Source: Takakia lepidozioides (taxonomy: Eukaryota > Streptophyta > Takakiopsida > Takakiales > Takakiaceae). Taken from it: a stretch of 64,000 bases of DNA. The position numbers and the translations under genes are program-made. The stretch spans positions 35,960,001 through 36,024,000 of the forward strand of contig CM060733.1 in the NCBI GenBank assembly GCA_030704615.1, given 5' to 3'. Shown one piece after another: positions 1-10,832 of the stretch (positions within the stretch are counted from its first letter, which is position 1; every line of letters starts with the position of its first letter). The notes beneath the pieces are model-generated. The model was not told the DNA's origin. It saw only the letters and a program-made list of their open reading frames with translations, and ran no database searches.

Positions 1-34
1 CCTGGATTAGACCATTGAAAGGTTCTCTATCACA

Positions 35-268
35 TCAACCACACAGCATAACAAGGCCTCTGTTATAAGACCCCAAAAGGGCCTGGGCTTTTGGCTGAGC
101 CTCGAGATTTTCAAAGTTGGCAAACTGAGGTACAGGAACAATTCCCTTGATGGATTGGAAGAGGGTGTCTCTCTGGTGAGAATACCCAGGACAGTGAATC
201 AGAAAGTGGATATTGTCTTCAGGCTCCCACACAACGGGCATTTGCAATCCCCCTTTCCTCTCTGTCAC
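35..268 (-). mobile_element. LINE ORF2 C-terminal fragment
   Basis: A 77-codon open stretch that reads like the zinc-knuckle end of a plant LINE ORF2 (the 'zf-RVT' tail): a histidine/cysteine segment HFLIHCPGYSHQR is followed by ANFENLEAQPKAQALLG. Two more copies of this tail lie elsewhere in the window (about 36.9 kb and 50.7 kb, both plus strand), which identifies it as repeat-derived. It lies in what would be the intron after the last visible NPC1 exon. There is no reverse transcriptase next to it, so it is a truncated remnant. Confidence 0.6.
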
Positions 269-465
269 TGTTTGCTGTTCAAAGGTAGGCTTCCCGCCCT
301 GAGTTTAAATAAACTTTAGAGAGTTCACAGGAGGCTCTGATCCTTCGTAAACAATTGAAAGATAGACGGGGAACAGCACACAGAGAGTCGCGTGTCTCTC
401 TGCTTCCAGTGCTGCATGTATCATACAACAGGAACTTCTAACATTCTAACAGATATGAAACTCAC

Positions 466-2650
466 CTGTGTAGTTTTTGGCACCCCCTCCCACAAAGTCC
501 ATTGCCCGAGTGTTCATGGCTGCAAATTTAACATCCTTGCAAGAATTATAAAACCTTGAACCATACTCCTCTGTCACATAGAAATCAATGCTGCTCACAC
601 TCTCGCCTGCGGGTTCCTGATGAAATAAGTCATGAACAGGTTCCAGGGTCAGCAGGCAGAAGCCAAATAAATGACCCACTGAGACGAAGAAGGAAGATGT
701 AGAAAGTCCACCAGAGGGCCACCAGGGTCCATGTGGCAAGGAAAAAACAAAGATTTTGATTAGAGTACATCAAGTGTCAACCAAACACGAGTCCGCCCAA
801 GGCCCTAGGGACACATGTAGAACAACACTGAACAATGGAAAATGGACAGTAGTACCACTCAACTAGAGAAAGGAGAATACAAAGAGGGAAAATGTGCTTG
901 TTGTACTTTGCTTCCCCTGCCGACATTTCTGTGGATGCAGAAGAGAGAACACATGGGCAAGGGTACAGAGTATGGCGAACTTACCTTATGGATAGATGCA
1001 ACATCGATAAAAAGGCTTTGGTCAGGAGAGCATGCCAGCTCACAGAAAAGGTTCAGAAAGTTGCGGAGGCACGCTGGACAGCCAGTCAAGAAAGGAACAG
1101 CCTGCCACCAGTTGTCACACCAGATTACATGCAAGCTGACTAATTTCCTGAAAGGAAGCATGGCCTGAAACTTAATTGAGATGAAAAGAAATTGAGATGC
1201 TCTAATGTCACTAACCAAAAATTCAATCTGTAGATTCCCTTTGACCATGGCAAGTGCCAACACAGGTATAAGAAAAACTTGAACTATTTGTAGTCTATAA
1301 CAACTGTACACTCTGCCAAGACCACAAGTTCACTTACACTACAGCTAGGGCAGACTTGGTTCAACATAGAAGCTCAATGTTGCTGGGGATTTCACCAAAG
1401 AATTATGGCTGTTCTAGACTTAATGACTGTCAAAGTAGCCCCCATGACAACCCAATACACCGTTAAGGCACAGCATTTCTTGAATTAGCTTTACAGGTAC
1501 TGTAGGCTATCCATCACAGTAAGCAGTATTTGGAAGGATTGTGGCCAATCTCCAAGATACCAAACTCAGACAAGCACCTTCATGGACAAGGTCTATACAC
1601 CTCCTTGCCCATCACCTCTGCTCTTTTCCCTGACTCCCAAAGTCAAAGAATGATGAAGGTAAGGACTTGAAGTAGGGAAATACAAAAATGAAACAGTAAG
1701 AACCTGCTGGACTTGATTACGTAGAACGTCAAATTGATCAGCAGTGCAGCATACATCCCCAGCAATAGTTGGACAGAGACTCTGAATTTTGTATGACAGT
1801 GTCTCACTTGGCTGCCAAAAGCATCCCAAACCAAAGAAATTGTTAGATTGCTGAAAATTGTCTTACTGCCAGTTTTAACAGCCTCACTTCATATACACTG
1901 ATGGTGGAGTTGATGTCTTCAGCAAATTGAGTAACAATTAAAAAAAAAACTGTAAGCCTTTGATTTCAGTATTGTCCCAAAGTCACCAACTATAGTGTAA
2001 TATTGACAAACCTTCCAAAGTATACAATACATGCATGAATATCTATAATAACATGAAAGCCTTGATTCAGTACCATGGAACCGATGAAACCTATCAGCAA
2101 GACATCAATGACACAAGAAACGGAAGCTAACAGATGTTACTTGAGTCATAGCTTCAGCTTAGCAGAGGACTTACAGTGACAGCTGGAGTAGAATACGGAC
2201 AATTTAAGGCTTTCCCATCTTCGCGTGTCCCACATAGATCGTACATTGCACACACATTCTTTCCATGCTTCTCTTTCCTGCAAGAGCATGAACACAGCCA
2301 CAGAAAGGGGGCCACACCTGAATACTTGTCACCATTATGGTACAAGAACACCAATCATAGGCTCATCCATGCCATGGCCTTGAAGCAACAACCAAAAGGG
2401 AATACTGCAGCATGTAAAATACCATCCAGGGCCATCCAGGGGCTTCTATTTTAGCTCTGATCACGAATGACACCCCTCTGCTGTACTTGATCTGTTTCAC
2501 TGTCTGTCGTAATTTCCATTCTGTTACTTCATGGAAAAGTCACAGATGTCAAAAAATACTTCAAAAATACAAAACAATGAATACTCACAAGAGGGAGACA
2601 TCAGACTGATGGGAACCATGTGTGTGAAGCGAACATGCCAAGATTGCTGC
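466..2650 (-). CDS. NPC1: NPC1-like sterol transporter, N-terminal exons (partial)
   Basis: Niemann-Pick C1 proteins are multi-pass membrane proteins that bind sterol in a cysteine-rich lumenal N-terminal domain and move it across late-endosomal or vacuolar membranes. Five exons in transcription order are 2650-2589, 2277-2175, 1811-1704, 1101-985 and 616-466. All have GT donors and AG acceptors, and the reading phases join. They encode the end of a hydrophobic leader, then CAMYDLCG, LNCPYSTP, CPTIAGDVCC, GCPACLRNFLNLFCEL, CSPDQSLF and SCKDVKF...MNTRA...GGGAKN, which is the plant NPC1 N-terminal domain in order. The last exon ends in phase 1 and should continue into a codon beginning G, expected beyond the left edge. 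The first exon with the ATG was not located (probably 2.65-4.5 kb). Family identity is firm; that the gene is intact is not shown. Confidence 0.88.
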
Positions 2651-3784
2651 CTGCAACAATCCAACCTAAGAACCATCAGACACACCATACTACTTCAATC
2701 AAGAAAACAAGGGAAATTACGAGACGGTCCTTCAGTCTCTTTTTACGTTGCTTAGTACTAAAACTGAAGCCACAAATCTTGTAGGAAGAGAAAAACTAAT
2801 GGAAGTGAACAGGAGCCTCTCGTCCCTTCTGAGGGGAGCTTATGCGAATTGGCACATATGAAGACTCAGTGACTACATTGTCGGCCCTGCAATCCTGTGT
2901 TTTAAATTGATTGAGCTTAAGGTAAGTACTGCAACGAATGTAGTTGAACAACGGTAAGGAATCTTCACCTTCTCCAGTGAAAGCAGATGCTAGTCACAGC
3001 TAAGCGAGACAAATTTGATTGAAGGAGGATCTGTCATGGAACTATCTGGAAGTTCAACTAAGAACTTGGAGATCAATGAGGAAACTTAAGAGCGGAGGAG
3101 TGTGCCATGCATACTTTGTCACCCTCCTTGGGTTTACAGTCCTTCAAATTTGTCCAGAATGTCATGTGTCCTTAAAGTTAGAATGGGAAGGGACTCCATC
3201 TTCAAACCTTTCACCAAAACCTCAGCTCAAAGGCGAGGGTTGTTGTTTAATGACCTTTTGGAGTTCATGAGTCATGAACTCACGTATGCTCGCAGTTTGT
3301 GTTTGTGGTGAAATTGCATGAATAATCCCTACAACTAACAAGGCTTTACCATGAAATGAATCAAGACTCCTCGAATTTCTTCCTTTCAGGCAAGTATTTC
3401 TGAGGGGAACTTGACTGCAAGTGTGGGAAAAGTTTCTGCGAATGGCGGGATGATGTACTCAAACAGGATTTATCCAGGAATTTTGTTTTCTGTCATTGTG
3501 AACAAAGTGATTGAACTTCCCTATGTCATTCTTGAAATTAAAAATTCGTTCTCAAAATTTACAATGAAGATCAGGCTCAAGCTGAAAGTATAACAATTCT
3601 TACATCAACTGCAAAACCCCTAAACGTTTGGAGGCGCAGGTTATAAATTCAAATTGCAATCAAGAACATCCGTATTGTCTCTAAACGTTGACTCAACCCC
3701 TTCAACCCCCTCAGCTGTGCGTTGGACTGGACATCTGCTAAACGCCATCTTTGGATCCACGAATAGTATGTCATTGTGACTCTT

Positions 3785-3834
<50 letters not shown>

Positions 3835-5470
3835 GGAGATGTACATACTAGGATTACATTTATTTCGAGTTGCACAAAGGCAGCATTCAAAATGCTGAGC
3901 TCTACTTGAGGAGGGAATTCTGGAGCAAGTGAAACGGTTTGATCTAAAGCTGAGGTCATTGACCAAGATTCCCCTGGCGCCAGAATTGCGCAGGTGATCA
4001 CGTTGGCAAATTCGCACCATTTTAGATCGGGAATGCACTGATGTTCTTCGATATGAAAGACAAAAGAAGGAGGATCCCGTTGCAAAGGAGAATTAGCCGA
4101 GGAGAGTCTTATTGAGGGGAAGAGTGAAAACTGGCCTGCAGAAGTAAAACCGCAATAATCGCCGTCGTAGTCTTGGCTCTTCCCATCGCTTCTGCTTCGT
4201 CGATCTATCTCACGATCATTCACGCAACGCACTCTTAGACTGTCACTCTCAATATATCTGTCGCTTGTAACCGTTACTGGTCCCGTATTCTTCTAGGCTT
4301 CCGTGTTATTTACACTTTAATTTGTCAGACGGTCAAATGCATACCATCCTCTCAGATCAAGAATCACAAAACATCACTTTTGTGACCCCTTCTCCTTCCT
4401 ATGTGGAAGCATTATCCTCGAGGAGGGGCTGAGTCGTGTCGGTGTGGAGATCCACTGTTTTTGTGAGACGTCACCACCATGGCCGCCATAGCCCGTCACA
4501 CTCCCAGCGACGTTCCCGGACTTGTGTACCGTTCCCTTGAACGTTCTCGTGAACACTCGATCTTATTTTTATGTTTTGCTTACCCTACTTTACTTTGTTT
4601 TTATTAAAAAACAGTGGAATTTGACCTAAAATATGGGAGTGCCTCGTCCTCCTCGCTCCCCTTAGCAGCTGTCACCTCTGTCTCCAGTCTCTACTTAATG
4701 CTATTCATTATTTCCCGGCTCTCCTAGCTTCATGGCGTTCCGGTGGCCTTTATGTTGATCTACCCAAGCCCCCGTTCCTGCAGATGTATGCTGCATGCCT
4801 CCCTCGCTGCAGCCTCTCACAAACCACCCAGTGTGCTTTAATGGAGCCAGCCCAGCCTTCAATTCCCCAATACACAAGCCACCGCTTAAGCCTAACGCTT
4901 TAATCCTTCCACAGTGAGCTCCATATGGACTTCCAAAATAGCTGGATCTAGTGATTAATTTAAGCAAGATTCAGCATTCAGATGATCTCCGCCTGAACTC
5001 CTATATATTCCTACGCTGGAGCAAAGTAAGAGTGTTTCGTGTTGCAATCTCCCATCTCATTCTTTTGACCATGGGTCCTCAAGTTTCCCTGAAGTCCCGG
5101 GCCTGTCTGGCAAGAGATGAGGAAACCACTTAAAGAGGAGTACCCAGCCCTTTCCCACCCCTCCCTGTCTTTTTAGGTAGGCAGATTTGAGTCCTAGAAA
5201 CTACAGGCCTTTCATTTTCTTGTCAATGAGTGGATTCTACCCCCAATGCATGACCTTATCGACTAAATCACTGCACAAGTTATGGGTGGTGGTCATTGCT
5301 CAACAGCATATTTAGCCTGGGCATCAAGCATCAGTATGCAGAAGCAATTGGTGAGCTGGGTTACGATCTGGAGGTGCTGGTTGAGCAGGTATATTATGAG
5401 CTCTCCCCATGCAGCACCCTCTTCTCTTCCTATTCTCTTCTCTTCCTTGGGGAGCTCATCAGTTGGTGGT
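2651..5470. other. Region upstream of NPC1, no gene recognised
   Basis: It presumably holds the NPC1 first exon, 5' untranslated region and promoter, but I could not place them. Short open frames here have no recognisable domain. The only clear structure is the TG/AG microsatellite near 3.8 kb. Confidence 0.4.
3788..3834. repeat. (TG)n(AG)n microsatellite
   Basis: About 16 TG dinucleotides run directly into about 7 AG dinucleotides. Simple-sequence repeat with no coding meaning; open frames reading Thr-His repeats on the minus strand are its shadow. Confidence 0.95.
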
Positions 5471-5475
5471 GACCA

Positions 5476-5720
5476 GTGTTGTGAGGGTAAATAGATTTTG
5501 CTTACCCTCTGATTAAGGGTAAATTGAAATGAGAGGATTATTTATCCTCCAGGGTAAGGGTGATAGGTCCACTTATTTATCCGGGTTTCAGGGTAAATGG
5601 TAACTTAGTTGATGATTTATTTATCCTCCGGGTAAAGGGTAACACTATATTCACAAGGGTAAGGATAAATACCGGGTAGACCGTAGGAGTAGATGATTTA
5701 TCCTTTATATACCCACCAGA
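5476..5720 (+). repeat. GGGTAAAT-rich repeat, left copy
   Basis: Begins AGTGTTGTGAGGGTAAAT and then carries many GGGTAA and TTATCC words on both strands. A related segment with a nearly identical beginning (AGTGTTGTGCGGGTAAAT) lies at 19.76-19.96 kb, on the other side of the LINE. The shared head suggests copies of one small non-autonomous transposon, possibly hAT-like. No transposase is seen. Confidence 0.5.
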
Positions 5721-5902
5721 TAAATCAAGGATGTATTGAAGGATATATAGGTTTTCCTGTTTGATACCGTAGTACCTTGGCAAGATCGACAATCATATGT
5801 CGAATATTTATTTTATTTTGAGAATTTCATTTCGACATATGGAATATTCCCAAAGATACTTTATTAGCATTCACAAAGCTGCAAAATTTTCAACACTTTG
5901 AA

Positions 5903-6918
5903 ATGCCCCCACATGTGAGCTTCTCTACTGCGAGCTCCCCCCTCTTCTTTTATGTGCTTGACCACTCAGACTGTAAACGGGTATGGACTTTGCTGCTGGA
6001 CAGTGTTCATAAGCAGAAAATCCTGCCAGCTTGGTGGAACTCAGCAGGCATTCCATCCTCCCCACAATCCCTCTCCCTCCTTTCAAAAGCTCTAGCCTGG
6101 GACATATCTGCAGACATGTTTTCAGTTCTTAGAGACGGAGGGACCCACTTTGTACCTTTTCAAAACAATTGCAAAAGAAAAAAGGCAACAATTGTGTTCA
6201 CATGTCAGCTCCCTGTTTTGATCAATCCTCCACCAGGGTTCAAGTGGTTCTCCACCCCACAACCATCCGACATGCGTTCAAAGTATTTCTTCCTCCCACA
6301 ATGGCCATCAAGTCACGCAAAGAGCGTGGGCCTGATAGTCACACCCACATGAATCTGTCTCTTGTCTCCTGGAATGTGCGAGGTCTCGGCTCTAACCACT
6401 CTGCCCCCAAAAGGGCAAGGGTCAGAGCATGGGCCTCCACTCTGTTACGTGGTTCCAATATTATCTTTCTGCAAGAACACAAATTAAATCTACAAAAAAT
6501 AGCTTCCCTTGGTGCTTGGAAGTTGCCAGTTTAAGCTATAGTCGGGTCTGGAGGGAGCGCACACCATAACTACATACAAGGATGCCAAGAGAAACCTCTC
6601 CACGCTGTTACATGCCAAGGAGCAATTCTCCAGAGTCAAGGCTGGAGTCAATAGGAGCCTTAAAGGGGAAAAGATGAATAGATATTTCTTTGTTAAGGCT
6701 GCGCAGCGGCGAGCTGCGACAATTGTCCTAGCTTTGCGAGATGCAGATGGACTTTTGGTGGATAAGCCAAAAATCATGGCAGAAGTGGCAGCCTCATATT
6801 TTCAAGCTCTGTTTCAAAGGCAAGATCCTTCGCTGCAGAAACAAGAAGCAACTGCAGCCCTGCTGCACCACATCCCCTGCTCGATCTCTCAACTGGACAA
6901 ATCAAATCTGGCGGCCCT
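5903..6918 (+). mobile_element. LINE, 5' half (ORF1-like, endonuclease, linker)
   Basis: First half of a non-LTR retrotransposon on the plus strand. 5903-6352 is an open stretch of unknown fold, probably ORF1-like. From 6350 the text MNLSLVSWNVRGLG...IFLQEHKL is the start of an AP-type endonuclease, which nicks target DNA. The domain stops at about 6534, so most of it is deleted. From about 6560 the frame HAKEQFSR...NRYFFVKAAQRRAA is the linker between endonuclease and reverse transcriptase. It breaks at 6915-6921, where the LTR element begins. The rest of the LINE is at 18831-19765. A dead copy: internal deletion, frameshifts, insertion. Confidence 0.75.
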
Positions 6919-7440
6919 GTCGTGCGCATACATATCGCTACACAACTACATCGCTGTCCAAACCACACCTACACATATATGCACAATAAAGTAGTCTGCC
7001 ACAATGATAAGAAAGCTAAGGACACACACGATGCAAAGCATGAAAACCAAAACCATCACTCTTTGAAATAGTAGTCGAGCCAGGGGCACCCCAAGCTATG
7101 GGGACTCCACCCCACAACAACCTACACTCCCATCATAAGCACTCTCAATCCTAAACGATGCAGGAGCTCGGTCGCGCAGGCTCAACTCGAGAAAGATGAG
7201 CCGCGCGACTGCCTCTCTCGTGAAGATAAGACGGACCAGGTGTCAAACTAAACTTGACACCTGATTTAACACTTGACCTAAATCCAAGTGTTAAATACAA
7301 ATAACTAGTTTTATTCTAGCTGTTTTCACACTGTGCTTATTTAACTTGACAGCTGTCGTGCGCATACATATCGCTACACAACTACATCGCTGTCCAAACC
7401 ACACCTACACATATATGCACAATAAAGTAGTCTGCCACAA
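6917..7440 (-). repeat. 3' terminal repeat block (A-B-A structure)
   Basis: Two identical 88-bp copies (A) at 6917-7004 and 7353-7440 flank a 346-bp unit (B) at 7005-7350. B begins TGATAAGAAAGC and ends TTAACTTGACA in plus orientation. Read on the minus strand, A+B (7440 to 7005) starts TGTGGCAGAC and ends CTTATCA, i.e. TG..CA, so it is the best candidate for the full LTR. The outer A copy is extra. The right end of the element has only B. Confidence 0.65.
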
Positions 7441-7452
7441 TCGCCCCCCTAG
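7441..7452 (-). promoter_or_regulatory. Polypurine tract
   Basis: On the minus strand this reads CTAGGGGGGCGA directly before the terminal repeat that begins TTGTGGCAG. A G-rich tract immediately 5' of the 3' LTR is where plus-strand DNA synthesis is primed in LTR retroelements. Its position sets the inner border of the left LTR at 7440. Confidence 0.6.
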
Positions 7453-7699
7453 CTGGTGGATAGGTCCCTCTACCTCCAGATAGCTACAAGATGTAATAGC
7501 CACAGCCGTACTAAGTCCTCTATCACTGTCCCTATTGTACTCAAACTCTATAGACCAAGAGGCCGGGTACAAGAGTAGCCCCATCGTTAGTCGCCGTCTT
7601 GCAATCTATGAACTTGAGCCAAGATCTCGTGTGTTCAAGGTCTCCTAGTAGCTGGGTCTTGCGTTTCTTGTTAACCTCCCATGGTTGTATCCACTCCCA

Positions 7700-9012
7700 C
7701 TATCCAATGCAATGTGGACATAACCAATCCCCATCCGGAACCATCTCAAGAGGTGGAGTCAAGCATCCCATATGCCAACCTCTAGAGCACCGATCACATA
7801 CCAGCATGGTGGCTGCCCCTTTAGCAGACCCACACAACATGCACCTCAAACCTGCAGATACCACTGCCAGGTTTGGGTCAATCCTGCCATCGACATTCGG
7901 AAGGTGACATGGCGCACAATTACGCACATGGTCCTTCCAAGTGATGCCATCCCGACCCTCCAAGACCAAGACGCCTGAGGGCAAGACCTCTCGAACCCTC
8001 AAAATAACACGTCCTGCAGTCACATCCAGGGTCGTAGGAGCAGTCTGCTGCAGATAGACATAGTCACCAGGGTTGAATCTCCGAACCCCAGGACGATAGC
8101 CCCCACCACGTATGGTAGCATACCTCAACGTATCACGGTGTTGTGCAATGGCAAGGTTCTCGAAAGCCATGGGCATGACTCTCTTGAACAACTCTGCACG
8201 CTGCTCACATGCACGTGCCCACACGTCCGGATCGTCAAGGTTAAGAACTGTAGCAGCTTCTCTGCGAATGGATGTAGGCAAATCCGGCTCTCGGCCAAAG
8301 AGAAGAAAGTATGGTGAGAGAAAGAGGCAAGTGATGCTTGCTTGCTGAACCTGTAGCCCATGGCTAACCAGGGTAACTGAAGGTCCCAATCTCCTAGGTG
8401 TCCCTTCTGCAAGCCATACTTGCGCAAACCCCTCTTTACTGTCTGAACAACTCTCTCTGCCAAGCCATCGGCTTCAGGATGATCCCGAGAAGTGGTGCGG
8501 TGGTCTATCAAGGCTTTGTCACACAAAGCCTGAAACTCCCCCAAGAACTCTCTCCCTTGGTCCGTGAGTACCTCAGCTGGAGCACCGAATCGGCTAAGCA
8601 CACAATCCAGGAATGCATACGCAGCTCCCTCACTAGCCTTATCAGGCAATGGAACCAATTCAATCCACTTGGAGAAGTGCTCCACCATCACCAACACGTA
8701 CTTGTTGTGGCGCATGGTCAGTGGCAACGGCCCTGCGAAGTCAAGACTCCACCTGTAGCCCAATCCCATGATCGGAAGAGGGTGCAATTGTGGAGTAGGG
8801 GCGTTGAATGAAGCACGCACCCTGTCACACACCATGCACCTAGCCACAAAGTGTTGTACCTCTGTGTGCATACCACGCCACCAATACTGCCCCTGCAGTA
8901 GACTATGAGTGCGTCGCACCCCAAAATGCCCCAACTCCTCATGGGCATGCCGCACTAACCGTGCCCGCTGTGTTGGGTGAGGCACAATCCTCACTCGACC
9001 ATCCTCCCACAC
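7700..9012 (-). CDS. Integrase with C-terminal PHD finger (frameshifted)
   Basis: Integrase inserts the cDNA copy. The region first shows an HHCC zinc module (HAHEELGHFG...CMVCDR). The catalytic core follows with its three acidic positions visible: LDFAGPL, LTDQGREF and HPEADGLAERVVQ. The frame shifts near 8.39-8.2 kb. The C-terminal part then ends, around 7843-7706, in a complete C4HC3 PHD finger: CMLC, CDRC, GWHMGC, then CPHC, with stop directly after. PHD fingers usually read histone H3 tail methylation, so here it could steer integration; that role is inferred. Gypsy elements more often carry a chromodomain at this place, as the second gypsy element in this window does. Confidence 0.85.
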
Positions 9013-10790
9013 TCGGAGCAGGTGTGTCCCCTCCCACCTGAACCTCTGGCTCGTTGTAGGATCCGATCCCTCTCCTTGGCAGTCATAGTGGCTGCCGTGT
9101 CTCCACTGCGGAGGTAGTCCAACACAACTGAATCCTCATGTATATCTTTGGCGCCACCCTGCTCATTGCTGGCCTCAGGGTCCTCAGACACTTGATCTAC
9201 AGTCATCCCTGTTGTAGGTCCAACCTGGCCTTCCGCTGCCAAGATACACAGAAATGCAGATGCATGCCATCCGGGCACCATCTCCTCGTCCGTCTCACCA
9301 TGCCACCGAGCTCCAGTGTCATCCTGCTGGCTCGTGCATGGATTGCGACTCAACCCATCTGCATTTCGATTGACCAAACCCGGTCGATGCACCACCTGAA
9401 AGTCATACTCTTGAAGGATGAGTGCCCACCGTGCAAGCTTCCCCGTAAGCTTGTCTGACTCCATCAACCACTTGAGTGGTTGGTGATCCGTGACAAGGGT
9501 GAAGAGATTGCCGTATAAATAGCACCTGAAGTGTGCCACGGCCCACACTGCAGCTAAGCATTCTCCCTCATATGAGCTATACTTAGACTCTGCAGCATTG
9601 TTCGAGCGGCTAGCATAAGCCACTACGAACTCTCTTCCCTCATCATCCACCTGTGTGAGCACCGCTCCAAGCCCCAGCATGCTCCAATCTGTATGCAGCT
9701 GAAAAGGACGCCCCCTGATAGGTCGTCTCAAGATGGGCGCCGAGGTCAACCTCGCCTTGAGCTCTTGAAAAGCTTGTTCTTGCTCATCTTCCCACTGCCA
9801 CTCCTGGTCCACCTTGGTCAGCTTGGTTAGAGCCTTTGCAATGGCACTAAATCCCTTAACAAACCGTCTGTAATAGTTTGCTAACCCCATGAAAGCTCGA
9901 ACTCGGCTCACATCCGTGGGGCGTGGAACCTGTGCAATGGACTCTACCTTAGTCTGCTGTACCCCCAATCCTCCAGGATATATCATGTGACCCAGATACT
10001 CAATCTGGTTGTGGAAAAACTTGCACTTGCCCGGATGTAACTTCAATCCGTGCGTCCTCAAGCGCTCAAATACCCCCTGAAGGTGTCTCTCATGCTCCTC
10101 CACCGTAGCACTAAAGATGATGATGTCATCTATGTAGCACCGAGCAAACTCCACCCCTGCTAGAATCCTGTCCATGACTCTTTGAAACTCAGCGGGAGCG
10201 TTTTTAAGCCCAAATGGTAAGAACCGCCACTGGTATAGGCAATCTTCCGTGCTCATTGATCCCCCAGAATGCCGTCTTTTGCTTATCCGCCTCCTTGATC
10301 GGCAACTGGTGATATCCGGATCGTAAATCCAACGTGCTAAAGACCTTGGAATGCCCAATGGCATCAAAGATCTCCTCTGGTGTTGGCATGGCATACCTAT
10401 CGGACTGGTCTGACGATTTACAGGCCGGTAATCACCGCACATACGTCTCTCCGTCCAATTGCCATAGACATCCTTCTTAGCTGGCATCACTGTGGCTGAA
10501 GCATACTCTCCACCAGAGAGCTCCACCAAACCTGCCTCCCAGAGATCTTGAGTCCTCATCTGAATCAAAGACCTCTCCATGTCACTGTATCTATAGGGTC
10601 TCCGAAAGATTGGCGTGTCAGTGGCCAACTCAATACGGATCTCTTGACCCTTCAGTGCTCCCAAGTCCTTCAAACTGAAGGCAAAGCAATTCCTGTAAGC
10701 CCTCAGGAACCGCCGTATACGTCGTCTCTCTCCTCCGGTGACAATGGGTCCAATATCAGGCTCCCAATTGTCCTCCGTAACTGCAACCTT
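8991..10790 (-). CDS. Reverse transcriptase and RNase H
   Basis: Pol core of the element. After a linker with SPEER-type sequence, the frame reads DLGALKGQEIRIEL...RRPYRYS. The fingers and palm follow: RMCGDYRPVN, then [15 protein letters not shown] in a neighbouring frame (10389-10204), FLPFGLKNAPAEFQR and the catalytic YIDD in ARCYIDDIIIFS. RNase H follows with LHTDWSMLGLGAVLTQ, YSSYEGECLAAVWA and TDHQPLKWLM. This order and the YIDD box are typical of Ty3/gypsy. At least two frameshifts (about 10.67 and 10.2-10.4 kb) break the polyprotein in this copy. Confidence 0.9.
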   Translation of the reverse strand, partial: KVAVTEDNWEPDIGPIVTGGERRRIRRFLRAYRNCFAFSLKDLGALKGQEIRIELATDTPIFRRPYRYSDMERSLIQMRTQDLWEAGLVELSGGEYASATVMPAKKDVYGNWTERRMCGDYRPVNRQTSPIGMPCQHQRRSLMPLGIPRSLARWIYDPDITSCRSRRRISKRRHSGGSMSTEDCLYQWRFLPFGLKNAPAEFQRVMDRILAGVEFARCYIDDIIIFSATVEEHERHLQGVFERLRTHGLKLHPGKCKFFHNQIEYLGHMIYPGGLGVQQTKVESIAQVPRPTDVSRVRAFMGLANYYRRFVKGFSAIAKALTKLTKVDQEWQWEDEQEQAFQELKARLTSAPILRRPIRGRPFQLHTDWSMLGLGAVLTQVDDEGREFVVAYASRSNNAAESKYSSYEGECLAAVWAVAHFRCYLYGNLFTLVTDHQPLKWLMESDKLTGKLARWALILQEYDFQVVHRPGLVNRNADGLSRNPCTSQQDDTGARWHGETDEEMVPGWHASAFLCILAAEGQVGPTTGMTVDQVSEDPEASNEQGGAKDIHEDSVVLDYLRSGDTAATMTAKERDRILQRARGSGGRGHTCSECGRMVE

Positions 10791-10832
10791 AAGTCCAGTG
10801 GGCTTAGAGGTAGAGGACGCGTCCCGTGGTTG

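Noticed and set aside
3771-4232. Minus-strand open frames with long Thr-His runs
   Set aside because: They are translations of the (TG)n microsatellite.
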